Of a stretch of DNA of 64,000 nt, positions 26,793 to 37,095 are shown piece by piece. Source of the stretch: Chitinophagaceae bacterium (lineage in GTDB: Bacteria > Bacteroidota > Bacteroidia > Chitinophagales > Chitinophagaceae). The translations under genes and the position numbers were made by a program. The notes beneath the pieces were generated by a model. That model ran no database searches. It was not told the DNA's origin and worked only from the letters and a program-made list of their open reading frames with translations. Positions within the stretch are counted from its first letter, which is position 1. Each line of letters begins with the position of its first letter. The stretch covers positions 1 through 64,000 of the forward strand of contig JAFKGQ010000007.1 of assembly GCA_017307755.1 (NCBI GenBank), given 5' to 3'.

Positions 26793-28513
26793 GGAATAAA
26801 AGGCTCAGCTTTTCGTTCGAAAATATTGTTCCCAATATGATCTTCCATCACGATCTTGCCATAACTGAATTTTATGAGCCGGTCACATAGTTTATAATAC
26901 TCGTCGTCATGCGTAATAACGATGACCGTTTTCCCCTTTTCTTTTAGCTCCGGCAGCAATACTTTGTAAAAGTAATTCCGGAAAGACGGATCCTGCTCCG
27001 CAGCCCATTCATCCAGGACGATGATCTGCCTGTCTTCCAGCAGCGAATAGATCATAGCCAGTCTTTTTTGCTGCCCCTTTGAAAGGCTGGTGCCAAAAAG
27101 GTTCCGGTCATTGAGTTTCAAAATTTCCGACATCTTCATTTTCTCAATCAACTCCTTCAATACGAGATTGTCTTCCTGCAGGTCGAATCCGTCATAATTT
27201 TCGCCGAACAGGTAATTATCGGAATGGATCACGGAAAACCTGTTCCTGAATATAGGCATATTCTCATCCGTTACCAATTGGTCATTAATATAGATATTGC
27301 CACTGGTCGGCCTGTACAACCCTGTCAGCAGATAAATGAATGTTGTCTTTCCGCTGCCGTTGCCCCCCACTATAAACATCAGCTCTCCTTTTCTGATCTC
27401 CAGGTCCAGGGGACCGAAGAAGAAGGTCTTCTGTTCTTTCTCATCGAAATATTCATAAGTCACATGCTCAAGTCGTATGTCCTGCAGCTCTCCGAAAGAA
27501 TCCGTCGCTCTCAGGGTCTCCTCCTGGCTCAAATGCGACCCTATTCTCTGATTGAATTCAGTCAGGCGTTCCAGTGAGATCTTTACATTCGTATAGGTAG
27601 AGATCAGGGAGATCAGCACCGCTACAGGTCCCATCATATATAGAATAGTGATAAGGTACGCGGTAGTATTCAAATGACTGAGGTCAAACAGCCTCGGCAG
27701 CAAGAACATGATGATACCCAAGGTAAGGTACCAGCTGAAGCTGCCGGTCAACTCATTATTGAGATACCGTATATTGGCCTCCTTGCTCATTTCCCTGGCC
27801 TGGATCACATTTTTTTCCAGGTACCTGGTTTGAATATTCTCATTGCGCACCAGGCTCATTTTTGTCTCCTTAAAACCCAGCAGCAGGTCGCTTAAATAAC
27901 GCCAGAAGTAATTCTGCAGATCCCTCACGGCATTTAGTCTCTTCTCGATGGCCTTGTTCCGGACAAGATAGAAAATGAGCAGGCCTAGCATGAGAAAGAA
28001 GATAAATACTGCGCCGATAAGAGATATGGAAAACAAATAAATAAAGCAGCAGACAATGATTATTATCGCTTTTATAACGTTCAGAAATACTTCCGGCAGG
28101 TTAACCAGCATGTTGATATCCCCCATTGCGGTAAACACTTTCTCATTTCCCAGCTTCTTGAAATCCTGGTAGGTTGCATGTTTTAGTTTCCGGAGAATAG
28201 CGATCTGAAGGTCTGATCTTATATCGGTGGTCAACCTCACCAGATATGTCTGGAATAATCTTCCGCTCAGTAAAGAGACGGTGAACAGCAGGACAAAGAT
28301 CAGCCAGTCATACTCTGGAAAAACAGGTAATGGCTTATGATTGATCGTATTGTTCAGGAATATGAGCAGCCCGGTATTTAAGAGGCCGTTGATTATGCTC
28401 ATCAGAATGAAAAACACATAAAATGGCCGCGATTTATCGAGCAGGATCTTTAGAAATTCCACTTTGCAAGGATTGAATAATTGAATAAGATTATTATCAG
28501 AACGTTTGATCAC
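26789..28513 (-). CDS. Cyclic-peptide-type ABC exporter (fused permease-ATPase)
   Basis: 574 residues: six-helix membrane domain (residues ~25-310), then an ATPase with Walker A GGNGSGKT (~383-390), signature LSKGQQKR (~477) and Walker B IIVLDEWAAEQD (~497). The EWAAEQDP signature and overall size match the cyclic peptide transporter family (SyrD/PvdE-like). It probably exports the finished peptide, or a precursor, across the inner membrane as a homodimer. It overlaps the last NRPS gene by 17 bp and the thioesterase gene by 4 bp. Confidence 0.93.
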   Translation of the reverse strand: MIKRSDNNLIQLFNPCKVEFLKILLDKSRPFYVFFILMSIINGLLNTGLLIFLNNTINHKPLPVFPEYDWLIFVLLFTVSLLSGRLFQTYLVRLTTDIRSDLQIAILRKLKHATYQDFKKLGNEKVFTAMGDINMLVNLPEVFLNVIKAIIIIVCCFIYLFSISLIGAVFIFFLMLGLLIFYLVRNKAIEKRLNAVRDLQNYFWRYLSDLLLGFKETKMSLVRNENIQTRYLEKNVIQAREMSKEANIRYLNNELTGSFSWYLTLGIIMFLLPRLFDLSHLNTTAYLITILYMMGPVAVLISLISTYTNVKISLERLTEFNQRIGSHLSQEETLRATDSFGELQDIRLEHVTYEYFDEKEQKTFFFGPLDLEIRKGELMFIVGGNGSGKTTFIYLLTGLYRPTSGNIYINDQLVTDENMPIFRNRFSVIHSDNYLFGENYDGFDLQEDNLVLKELIEKMKMSEILKLNDRNLFGTSLSKGQQKRLAMIYSLLEDRQIIVLDEWAAEQDPSFRNYFYKVLLPELKEKGKTVIVITHDDEYYKLCDRLIKFSYGKIVMEDHIGNNIFERKAEPFIP

Positions 28514-31500
28514 CGACTACTACATCTGCAGCATGCTTATGAACTGCCATGCTGTCTATCTCTCTGGCTAAAGTCTCGATAGTCGGGTGCATAAAGAGCA
28601 TCGTCATGCTGATAGGGACCAGGTATTCCTTTTGGATCCGGAAGATCACCTGGACTCCTCTTAAAGAATGTCCGCCGATCTCAAAAAAATCATCTTTCAC
28701 ACTTATCTGCTGCTTGCCCAAAACCTCCTGCCACACCTGCATAAGCCATTCCTCCGTCTCATTCCTCGGCCCGACGATGGTCTCCCGGTTCTCAGTCCGG
28801 GTCAACGGATCGGGTAGCAAGGTCGCGTCGATCTTCCCGTTTGCGTTCAACGGAAATGAAGCGAGATGCAGAATATAGGAAGGGATCATATATTGGGGCA
28901 GCAACGTTTGAAGATAGGCTTTCACATCTTTGATCTCTTTATTCCCGAAGGTTGTATAATAGGCCGCCAGATATTTAACGCCCGAAGTATCTTCCCTGCA
29001 CATGATAAAGACATCTCTGACGTCTTCCCCTTTCTTTAGGGCGCTCTCTATTTCCCCCAGCTCGATCCGGTAACCGTGCAGCTTTAACTGTCTGTCTTTG
29101 CGACCCAGACACAGCAGGTTGCCGTCAGGCAAATATCTGCCCATGTCACCGGTGCGGAACACCTGCTCGCCTGACGGAAGCGTGACAAATTTTTCAGCCG
29201 TAAGTTCCGGTCTGTTCAAATACCCCAGACCAACACCCGGCCCTGCAATGGCAATTTCGCCGATAGCGCCATCGGGAAGGAAATTCAATCGATCATCCAA
29301 TACATACATTTCATGGTTCAATATCGGCCTGCCGATAGGCACCGGTTCGCTCTTCACGACCTTATCAAAATCGACCCTGAGGAAGCTGCTGGCAACACTG
29401 CATTCGGTAAGGCCGTATTCGTTCAGAAGTACCACCTTGTCCCGGTGATCGCCGGACTTTTCATACAAGGACAACGCCAGGTGACCCGGCATAACCTCGC
29501 CTCCGAGGAGCCAATACCTGGGAAGGACCGCGCCTTCAGGGCAGATATCCAGCAACAGCTGCATATAGGATTGTGTTCCATCTATCATATCTATTTCATT
29601 CGTTTTGAAATAGTCGAAGATGGCCCTTGATTTTTTGATCGTATCCGGAACCAGGTATACACAATGTCCGTTGAGAAGGGCTATGAACAGCTTCTGACCG
29701 AAAGGGTCAAAAACAGCCGGCGATACCACTGCTACCCGGAGATATTCTTCCACACCGAGCGGATCATACATACCCGCCGTCAGGTTTACCATTGAATGAT
29801 GCTGAACGAGCGACCCTTTTGGCATACCGGTCGTTCCCGAAGTATACAGGCAATACGCCAGATCTTCAGGACGGTTCACAAGAGCCGGATCATCCCCGGA
29901 TGTGGTGAGATGCGCTGCTTCCATGTCCACCACAAACACAGTTCCCTCATACTCTTCCAGTTTCATCATGTGATCGGTCAGCGTAATGACAACCTTGGGG
30001 CCGGCATCTTTCAGGATAAAGCGGATCCTGTCCAGCGGATATTCCGGATCCAGTGGCAGATAAGCGCCTCCTGCTTTCAATACGGCCAACAGGCTGACGA
30101 CAAGGTCATCTGTCCTGTCCAGCAATAATCCCACCATGTCTCCGGGCCGGACATCGCAATTATCCCGTAAATGATGGGCTATCCGGTTGACACGTTCGTT
30201 CAGCTGCCGGTAGGACCAGGTATGACCATTGAAGAATAAAGCATCTTTATCCCCCACTGTTCTTATACTTTGTTCCAGGGCTTCAACCAGCGTCTTTTCC
30301 GGTCTGTATGCATTCCGGTCACCGGCATTATTGTTCCTATGCAACCTTTCCGGCGCCAGCAGTGAAAATTGACTGAGGGGCTTTCCGGGATCCGTCATGG
30401 CCTCGACGGCAAGGTGGATCAGGTTGTTTCCCAGTTCCCTGGCAAATTCAGGGCTATATACATTGCTGTTGAACGAAATTTTTATCTCGATGCTCCCCTC
30501 ACTGGTTATGACAAGACCCAAATCATAATGGCTATGGTCAAAGTAACCCATGTCTGAAAAAGAAAGGCTGCTGAACCCAGTGCCTGCCCCCTCCTCAGCA
30601 CTGGACATGTCCCCGTCCTGCGGCATCGGATAATTCTCAAAGACCAGCAGATGTTCAAAAAGCTTTTGCTTTCCGTTATTCTCTGACTGGATGTCCGCCA
30701 GCTGAATGATCTGATAAGGATCCATGTCAAGCGCATGCTTTTTGAGCGCTGAAAGCAGCTGTCCGAAAGAGGTGTCGTCATCGATCCTGACCCTCACCGG
30801 CAGGGTATTGATAAATAATCCCACTATGGATTCCACCTCATCCAGCTCGACAGGACGGCCGGATACGACCGTGCCGAATACAACATCCTTCCTGTCAGTG
30901 TATTTTGCCAGCAGGATACCGTAGATAGCCTGCAAAACAGTATTCAGGGTAACCCTGTTATTTCTGCTGAGCTCATACAAACCCTCGTTGACCCTGCTGC
31001 TGACGGGAACAAGCATATTTACCGGAGCATAATCCTGGCTGCCCGTATCGGCATAGCTTCTCGGAATGCTGGTTACACCTCCATATCCACGCAAATAGTT
31101 ATCCCAGAATCTCCCGGCTTCCCCTTCCTCATGCTGTTCAAGGTACCGGATAAATTCACGGTAAGGTACAGCGGCAGGCAGCCCGGAAGACCTCCTGAAC
31201 ACGATGGCATCATAAATGACCGCAAACTCCTTCTGCAGTATACCCAGGGACCATCCGTCTATAACTATATGATGCCAGGTCCATACCAGCTCGAACAATT
31301 CGTCCGCCAGCTGAAATATACAGACACGAAAAAGCATATCGCTGCTGAGGTCAAAACCCCTTTCGATATCCTTCCGTTTATATTCGCTGATGATATTATC
31401 CCGGGTTTCACTGTTATCGACATCTCTGAGATCTGAATATACGACATCTGTCGCGCCATCCTCCATCACGACCTGGACTGGTTTACCGTCCTGCCGGTAC

Positions 31501-31709
31501 TCAAAGACAGTCCGCAGCGCATCATGTCTTTGCACAAGGATAGCATAAGCCTCCTTTATCGCCTCCACTTTGAGGTCCCCGTTTATCCGGTAGAAGATCT
31601 GTCCTATATACAAAGAAGATCTCTTCTGGATCATGGAATGGAACAGGAACCCCTCCTGTAAAGGTGACGGGTTGCAGGTGTATTTTACTTTTCTGACTGG
31701 CGGTACCAT
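28497..31709 (-). CDS. NRPS, one module: C-A-T (last module of the line)
   Basis: 1,070 residues from ATG 31709; an upstream in-frame ATG at 31760 would overlap the previous NRPS and adds residues unlike a C domain. C domain ~10-450 with HHIVIDG (146-152) and the SPLQEGFLFHS opening typical of C domains that accept a D-residue donor, which fits the E domain ending the previous protein. A domain ~480-965 with YTSGTTGMPKG and EYGLTE; hand-aligned specificity residues D-P-Q-D-L-G-E-V-A-K, which I cannot assign. T domain with GGHSL (Ser ~1015). It ends without a thioesterase, reductase or further C domain. Confidence 0.94.
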   Translation of the reverse strand: MVPPVRKVKYTCNPSPLQEGFLFHSMIQKRSSLYIGQIFYRINGDLKVEAIKEAYAILVQRHDALRTVFEYRQDGKPVQVVMEDGATDVVYSDLRDVDNSETRDNIISEYKRKDIERGFDLSSDMLFRVCIFQLADELFELVWTWHHIVIDGWSLGILQKEFAVIYDAIVFRRSSGLPAAVPYREFIRYLEQHEEGEAGRFWDNYLRGYGGVTSIPRSYADTGSQDYAPVNMLVPVSSRVNEGLYELSRNNRVTLNTVLQAIYGILLAKYTDRKDVVFGTVVSGRPVELDEVESIVGLFINTLPVRVRIDDDTSFGQLLSALKKHALDMDPYQIIQLADIQSENNGKQKLFEHLLVFENYPMPQDGDMSSAEEGAGTGFSSLSFSDMGYFDHSHYDLGLVITSEGSIEIKISFNSNVYSPEFARELGNNLIHLAVEAMTDPGKPLSQFSLLAPERLHRNNNAGDRNAYRPEKTLVEALEQSIRTVGDKDALFFNGHTWSYRQLNERVNRIAHHLRDNCDVRPGDMVGLLLDRTDDLVVSLLAVLKAGGAYLPLDPEYPLDRIRFILKDAGPKVVITLTDHMMKLEEYEGTVFVVDMEAAHLTTSGDDPALVNRPEDLAYCLYTSGTTGMPKGSLVQHHSMVNLTAGMYDPLGVEEYLRVAVVSPAVFDPFGQKLFIALLNGHCVYLVPDTIKKSRAIFDYFKTNEIDMIDGTQSYMQLLLDICPEGAVLPRYWLLGGEVMPGHLALSLYEKSGDHRDKVVLLNEYGLTECSVASSFLRVDFDKVVKSEPVPIGRPILNHEMYVLDDRLNFLPDGAIGEIAIAGPGVGLGYLNRPELTAEKFVTLPSGEQVFRTGDMGRYLPDGNLLCLGRKDRQLKLHGYRIELGEIESALKKGEDVRDVFIMCREDTSGVKYLAAYYTTFGNKEIKDVKAYLQTLLPQYMIPSYILHLASFPLNANGKIDATLLPDPLTRTENRETIVGPRNETEEWLMQVWQEVLGKQQISVKDDFFEIGGHSLRGVQVIFRIQKEYLVPISMTMLFMHPTIETLAREIDSMAVHKHAADVVVGDQTF

Positions 31710-31720
31710 ATAATTTTGAA

Positions 31721-34700
31721 TTAGATAAGAGTTAGTGAAACTGCTTCGGATGCAGCGCAATGTTCCGCGATACTGATCAGCGTTGCTTTATAGAACTCAC
31801 CGAATTCCCGGATCTTTTCTTCTGAAAAATGCCGGGTATTATAGCTTATCTGGAAGTTCAATGATCTGCTGGATACTTTTGCAACAATGTCCAGCAAATG
31901 ATCCCGGTTATCATCCTGGTGGAATGGCGACCCCACCGGTTCATTGGAAGACTCCATGGTCAGCTGCCGGATGTCTTCGTCAAACTGACCCAGGTAGTTA
32001 AAGCTTATTTCAGGACTTATCCTGAAATCGATGCCGTTCAGGTTCTTTTTATCTGAAAGATATTTGAGGATACCATGCCCTATCCCGTTGTTCGGTATGG
32101 CATTCAGCTGCTGTTTCATTTCATTTATCTGCTCCGGCAGATCCTTTTCATGGCTCGAGTAGAGAACGACAGGATAAAGGCTTGTAAACCACCCTACCGT
32201 CCTGTTGATATCCACGCCCTCCAGTATTCCTTCCCTTCCATGCCCTTCCATAGTAATGGCAACCCTCGACAAACCCCAGGCCTTTCTCAGGCTGATAGAC
32301 AGCGCGCTCAATAAAATGTCATTTATTTTGGTATCGAAAACCTTATTGGCTGTAGTCAACAGAAGAGAGGTAACCCCGGCAGGCAGCCAATGGGCGATAT
32401 GAGCAGTATCCTTCATTTTATTATCAGCCTTGCTGTTTGCCGTATCCAGGTAGTCTACAGGTTCATTTTCAATCTCAGCCCAATAATTAGCTTCCTTCAG
32501 CAGCTCATTGCTATTTGCATATTTCTCAAGATTTTCGGCCCATTCCTTAAAAGAATTGGTTTTATCAGGTAGTTTAAGACTGATCCCGGCCCGGTACTGC
32601 TGGAGCAGTGTCTCGATGTCCTCAAAAAGGATCCGCCAGGACACCCCGTCTACTACAAGATGATGTATAACGACCAGTAGGCGGTCTCCGCCGGAAGTAT
32701 GGAATATCCCGATCTTCAGTAAAGGCCCTTTCCCCAGATCAATCGACCCCTGAAGCGTCTCCATTTCCTTTTGAATGGCATCTGAAATGACAGTATCTCC
32801 GCTGAACTCGTACTCGTGCAGCTCGAAAGAAAACTCAGTCCCCCTGTTCTCCTGTTCCCAACGCCCGTTCTTATGGGTGAAGACCATCCTCAAGGCATCA
32901 TGATGGTTCCATATTTTTGTGAATATCGCCCCGATGCTGTCCGGGTCCATGCGGTCCGCAGAATAGAACATCATGGAAAGATTGAAATGATTCGGGAATT
33001 TTCTATCCTGGGCGAAAAATGTGCGTTGGGCTGGTACCAATGGGACTATTCCCCTGATCTCGTCCTGAAGAATGGCCTTTTTGATCTTTTTAACATGCGG
33101 CACAAGATCGGATAGTATAGAGTGATTCAAAATATCCCTGATCGTCACTTTATACCCGGTCTTATGAAGCCGGGAGGATATCTGGATGGCCTTGATGGAA
33201 TCACCCCCGATCATAAAGAAATCGTCATCCACGCTGATATCGGTGCGCCCAAGGACTCCTTTCCATACCTTGAGCAGCAAACTTTCGATCTCATTTTCCG
33301 GCCGGGCTATTTCTTTTACCGTTCTTGTATTGCCCTCCAGTTTCTTCAGCGCCTCTCTATCTACTTTCCCGTTGGAATTCAAAGGTATCTTACTGATCAG
33401 AAAATAGTCGGCAGGTAGCATGTAGGCTGGTAGTTTCTCTGCCATATATTCCCTGATACTTCCGGTCAGGGACTTATCATCTATCCAACCCTCAAATTTT
33501 GCCGGAACCTGCGCGGGGTATGAAACGCCGGTTCTCGTTGCATAAACATTATAAAGACAGGTATTGGCCAGGAGCGGGTCCTGTTGTATATCCGCTTCGA
33601 ACCCGTGCTGCTCCAGAACATTCACGATCCTTGACAATTCTCCCTGCCTGTCATGGACCTCGATGACTACCTGCCGTATCTTTTGCCAGTCTTCCTCATC
33701 GATGCCATTGATCACATCCATTTCACTTTTTTCCACATCGATCTTTAGCAGGTCGATCCTGTCGATATGCTCCTCCCGTATTATATCGGACAATCTCCTC
33801 ATCCGGCAATCGATCTCTATGCTCTGAACGCTTTCCTGTACAAGGTTCTTCAGGTCGTTATCAGACAAAGAATGGCCGTTTGACCGGGGTTTATTCCGCA
33901 GGTAATTTTCGACGGTATGCCGTTCCTCTTCGACATTTCCATACCTGCCGGAAAGCACCGTATTGACAGGATAATAATTGAATTTTACATCCCCTTCCCT
34001 GTCGGATATTCCCGTGTTGAATATCTTGTATTCGATGGGATATAAAGAAAGATTTTTCTGTAAGATATCATACACTGCTCCGACGGGTTCGAAGCCATAC
34101 AACCTGACCCCGGGATAATGAAGCCCCATAAAGAGGGAGAAAAGACCGATATTGGCCCCCACGTCAAAAATAATATCTCCTTCCTTCACGGTTATCCGGG
34201 GCTTCAGGTATGCCTGATCGACAAATATCTCATCATAAATGAGCTCCAGCTCACTTTTATTGGCGTACCACACGGGAAGGCCGTTCGGCAGTTTATACAG
34301 CGAATGAGTAGCGTCCGGATCGACCTCTTCCAAAGCTTTTATCCGCAGCAGGGTATGAGCCGTCTTTTTATCAGGAACAATGGCGGCTATCAAAGACTTC
34401 TGTCCATCCTCCTTTTCCGACATATAAACGACAGCCTCCCCTACTCCCTCATGTCCAAGTAAGGCCGTGGCCACTTCTGCAGGCTCGATCCGGTAACCGC
34501 GTATCTTCAATTGCTCATCCTTTCTTCCCATAAAGACGATATTGCCATCCGGCAGCCATTTCCCCAGGTCCCCGCTCCTGTATACTCTTTCCCCGTTCAC
34601 GGGTGAAGGAATGAACAGCTCCGTGGAAAGATCATCCCGGTTGAGATAGCCAGGCGATATGCCTTTTCCTCCGATGTATATTTCACCCGGAAGACCGATG

Positions 34701-37084
34701 GGAACAGGTTTTCCCCTATCGTCAAGGATATAGATATGCTTATTGGGAAGAGGCGTGCCTATCGGTATGGCAGAAAGCCCATCGCCTTCTTTCAGACGGT
34801 ATGCCGTGCTGTCCACACCGCACTCGGTAGGACCGTATACATTGTAAAATGTTATCCCCCCTGGTCTGTCGAAACCCTCTTTGTTGAATAGTCTGAGTAA
34901 TTTATCCGTCCAGGCATCACCGCCCACCAGCACCTTCTGCACGCCCGTATCCCTGAATTCCTCAGCAGCCTCTTCCAGGAGCAGGGAAAGTACAGCAGGA
35001 GTGCAATCGAACACAGATATCCTGTTCTCCCGGAGGAACCTGGTCAGTAGGTCGATATCCTTTTTGTTCGTATCATTTATAATATATATGCTATTCCCTT
35101 CCAGCAGACAGCTGAATATCTGCTGAACGGATGCATCAAAAGCCGCGGAGGCAAAAAGGCTGAACCTGGTGCCCGGCTCTTCAGAGAGGCCTAATTCCTG
35201 CTTGAGTCCATAACACAGGTTGATCACCGTTTCATGATCGATCATCACCCCCTTCGGTTTTCCCGTCGAGCCGGAGGTAAAAATTACATACGCGAGATCC
35301 CTGCCACCGGTGACGATCGGGGGATCGCTCTTATCACAGACTGCGACTTCCCCGTCATTAATGGCTATTGCTTCAAAATTCCGCGGCAATTTATCCATGA
35401 GATCTCTCTGGGTGATCACCAACCTGCATTTACTTTCACGCAGCAATACAGAGATACGCTCGACAGGCCAACTTGCTTCCAGGGGAAGATAGGCGGCCCC
35501 GGCCTTCAGGATGCCCATCACACCCTTTATCAGGTCCGTCGACCTGTCGGTCAGCAGCGCCACCACGTCTCCGGGCTTTACCTGGTACCTGTTCCTTAAG
35601 AAGTGCGCCAGCCTGTTGGCCTCTTCATTCAGCTCCCTGTAAGTCAGCACGCCGTCGTCGCCAATAACTGCAGCAACATCTCCGTTACGGCGTACCTGCG
35701 ATCCAAACAGTTCTATGATGGACGACGGAGAAATATTCAGCGTCCTCCTGTTGAATATATCCAATATCAGGTGTTTCTCCTCTTCATCCAGGATCTCCAG
35801 TTCGGCTACGGGTCTTTCCGGCGCAGTCAACACCTCTCCGACGAGATGCCGGAAATAGCTCAGCATCCGCTTTGCTTCCTCCATATTAAAAAACCCGGGA
35901 TCGAATCCAAGCTGTATGCGGTATCGGCCATTGTCATGCAGGACATTCAGCAAGGCCTTGTATTTCTCTGACCCGCTGTGGAACCAGAGCAGCTCCGGTG
36001 AGAACCGTTGCCTTATTTCAGGACTAAGCGTGAGATCGAGGAATTCATATAAGTAAGGGATGAATGCAGGCTGATCATCTTTTCGGTCTTTGTTGCGGCT
36101 GTTTTCCAGCAAAAAATAATCTTTCCACTCCTCCATATCAGTCAACTCCTGGCTCAATGCAGCAGCCGCCGTCGGAAGATCGTCATCTTCTCCCAGAGAC
36201 ACCCGTACAGGGAGTATTTTGGCCAACGCTCCCCAGACAGTGGCAAGCTCTTCGATATCTTTTCCATGATCTGTATACCAGCTGATAAATTCCCTGCTCC
36301 CGGAAAGACGGCTCAATAATATATTCCAGCAAGCGTAAAAGAATTGCGACGTGGTAAGCTGTCGCCCGCCTGTAAAAAGTTCAAGTTTTTCCTTTAAGAC
36401 GTCCGGCAGCATGAAAAAAGCATCCGAACGGTCCGGTGACGGGGGTTTTCCCACACTTTCGGTCTGGAGCATCAGATTATCCGGGGACTGAAACCTGGTT
36501 TCCTTCCAATACCTGATAGTATCATCCTCGAGGTTACGCTGCTGCCATTCTGCAAACTGCATGTAAGATATTTTACCTGGCCTGTATGAACCATCTGCAT
36601 CTCCCTTCCCATCATTAAGGGATACAAGTATGCTTTCTGCCAGTTGTCGCAGCGAATATCCGTCCAGCAGTAAGGAAAGGGCTTTGATTATAAGATAATG
36701 CTCGTTGGATGATCTTTTGACCAGGTAGTACTTTATCCCCGGCCTCCGGCTGGAAAAAAAGTCCGAAAATTCCCGGTCCTGCTCATACAATTCCCTAAGC
36801 CACTCATCACTCCAGCTATCCTCGCGATCAAAAAAGTCATAGGACAGCGACAGGGCATCCGGGGAGGCTACGGTCTGGAGAGGGAACTCCAGCTCCTCCA
36901 TGACTACAAATTCGGCGCGAAGCATGTCCTGGGACGAGCTGATCTTTCGGAGTACCGCCGCAACACCGTCCTTATCCATCGATCCCCCGATCCTCAGACA
37001 GCATTTGGTGATAAAGATATTCCCTGTATTTTCCTGGAGAAGCCAGATACGTCTTTGTTGTGGAGATAAAAGATATTCAGCCAT
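31721..37084 (-). CDS. NRPS: degenerate C, A with embedded FkbM methyltransferase (Gln-type code), T, E
   Basis: 1,787 residues. N-terminal C-like domain ~1-430 has LSLLLDG (136-142) where HHxxxDG belongs, so it lacks the catalytic His pair. A domain ~455-1255: YTSGSTG-type core and VYGPTE; hand-aligned residues D-A-Q-D-L-G-V-V-D-K equal the published Gln code. An FkbM-like methyltransferase (~905-1195; DVGANIG, LLKIDVEKSEMD) is inserted between motifs A8 (RGYRIEP) and A10 (NSNGKVDRE). T domain GGDSIKAIQ (Ser ~1296), then an E domain with HHLVVDG (1474-1480). Predicted role: add a methylated D-Gln-like residue. It lies 11 bp downstream of the hybrid PKS/NRPS gene. Confidence 0.95.
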   Translation of the reverse strand: MAEYLLSPQQRRIWLLQENTGNIFITKCCLRIGGSMDKDGVAAVLRKISSSQDMLRAEFVVMEELEFPLQTVASPDALSLSYDFFDREDSWSDEWLRELYEQDREFSDFFSSRRPGIKYYLVKRSSNEHYLIIKALSLLLDGYSLRQLAESILVSLNDGKGDADGSYRPGKISYMQFAEWQQRNLEDDTIRYWKETRFQSPDNLMLQTESVGKPPSPDRSDAFFMLPDVLKEKLELFTGGRQLTTSQFFYACWNILLSRLSGSREFISWYTDHGKDIEELATVWGALAKILPVRVSLGEDDDLPTAAAALSQELTDMEEWKDYFLLENSRNKDRKDDQPAFIPYLYEFLDLTLSPEIRQRFSPELLWFHSGSEKYKALLNVLHDNGRYRIQLGFDPGFFNMEEAKRMLSYFRHLVGEVLTAPERPVAELEILDEEEKHLILDIFNRRTLNISPSSIIELFGSQVRRNGDVAAVIGDDGVLTYRELNEEANRLAHFLRNRYQVKPGDVVALLTDRSTDLIKGVMGILKAGAAYLPLEASWPVERISVLLRESKCRLVITQRDLMDKLPRNFEAIAINDGEVAVCDKSDPPIVTGGRDLAYVIFTSGSTGKPKGVMIDHETVINLCYGLKQELGLSEEPGTRFSLFASAAFDASVQQIFSCLLEGNSIYIINDTNKKDIDLLTRFLRENRISVFDCTPAVLSLLLEEAAEEFRDTGVQKVLVGGDAWTDKLLRLFNKEGFDRPGGITFYNVYGPTECGVDSTAYRLKEGDGLSAIPIGTPLPNKHIYILDDRGKPVPIGLPGEIYIGGKGISPGYLNRDDLSTELFIPSPVNGERVYRSGDLGKWLPDGNIVFMGRKDEQLKIRGYRIEPAEVATALLGHEGVGEAVVYMSEKEDGQKSLIAAIVPDKKTAHTLLRIKALEEVDPDATHSLYKLPNGLPVWYANKSELELIYDEIFVDQAYLKPRITVKEGDIIFDVGANIGLFSLFMGLHYPGVRLYGFEPVGAVYDILQKNLSLYPIEYKIFNTGISDREGDVKFNYYPVNTVLSGRYGNVEEERHTVENYLRNKPRSNGHSLSDNDLKNLVQESVQSIEIDCRMRRLSDIIREEHIDRIDLLKIDVEKSEMDVINGIDEEDWQKIRQVVIEVHDRQGELSRIVNVLEQHGFEADIQQDPLLANTCLYNVYATRTGVSYPAQVPAKFEGWIDDKSLTGSIREYMAEKLPAYMLPADYFLISKIPLNSNGKVDREALKKLEGNTRTVKEIARPENEIESLLLKVWKGVLGRTDISVDDDFFMIGGDSIKAIQISSRLHKTGYKVTIRDILNHSILSDLVPHVKKIKKAILQDEIRGIVPLVPAQRTFFAQDRKFPNHFNLSMMFYSADRMDPDSIGAIFTKIWNHHDALRMVFTHKNGRWEQENRGTEFSFELHEYEFSGDTVISDAIQKEMETLQGSIDLGKGPLLKIGIFHTSGGDRLLVVIHHLVVDGVSWRILFEDIETLLQQYRAGISLKLPDKTNSFKEWAENLEKYANSNELLKEANYWAEIENEPVDYLDTANSKADNKMKDTAHIAHWLPAGVTSLLLTTANKVFDTKINDILLSALSISLRKAWGLSRVAITMEGHGREGILEGVDINRTVGWFTSLYPVVLYSSHEKDLPEQINEMKQQLNAIPNNGIGHGILKYLSDKKNLNGIDFRISPEISFNYLGQFDEDIRQLTMESSNEPVGSPFHQDDNRDHLLDIVAKVSSRSLNFQISYNTRHFSEEKIREFGEFYKATLISIAEHCAASEAVSLTLI

Positions 37085-37095
37085 ATATTGTTTTT

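Noticed and set aside
31710..31760. Upstream start for the last NRPS
   Set aside because: It overlaps the previous NRPS stop, and the extra 17 residues do not resemble a C-domain start; ATG 31709 does.
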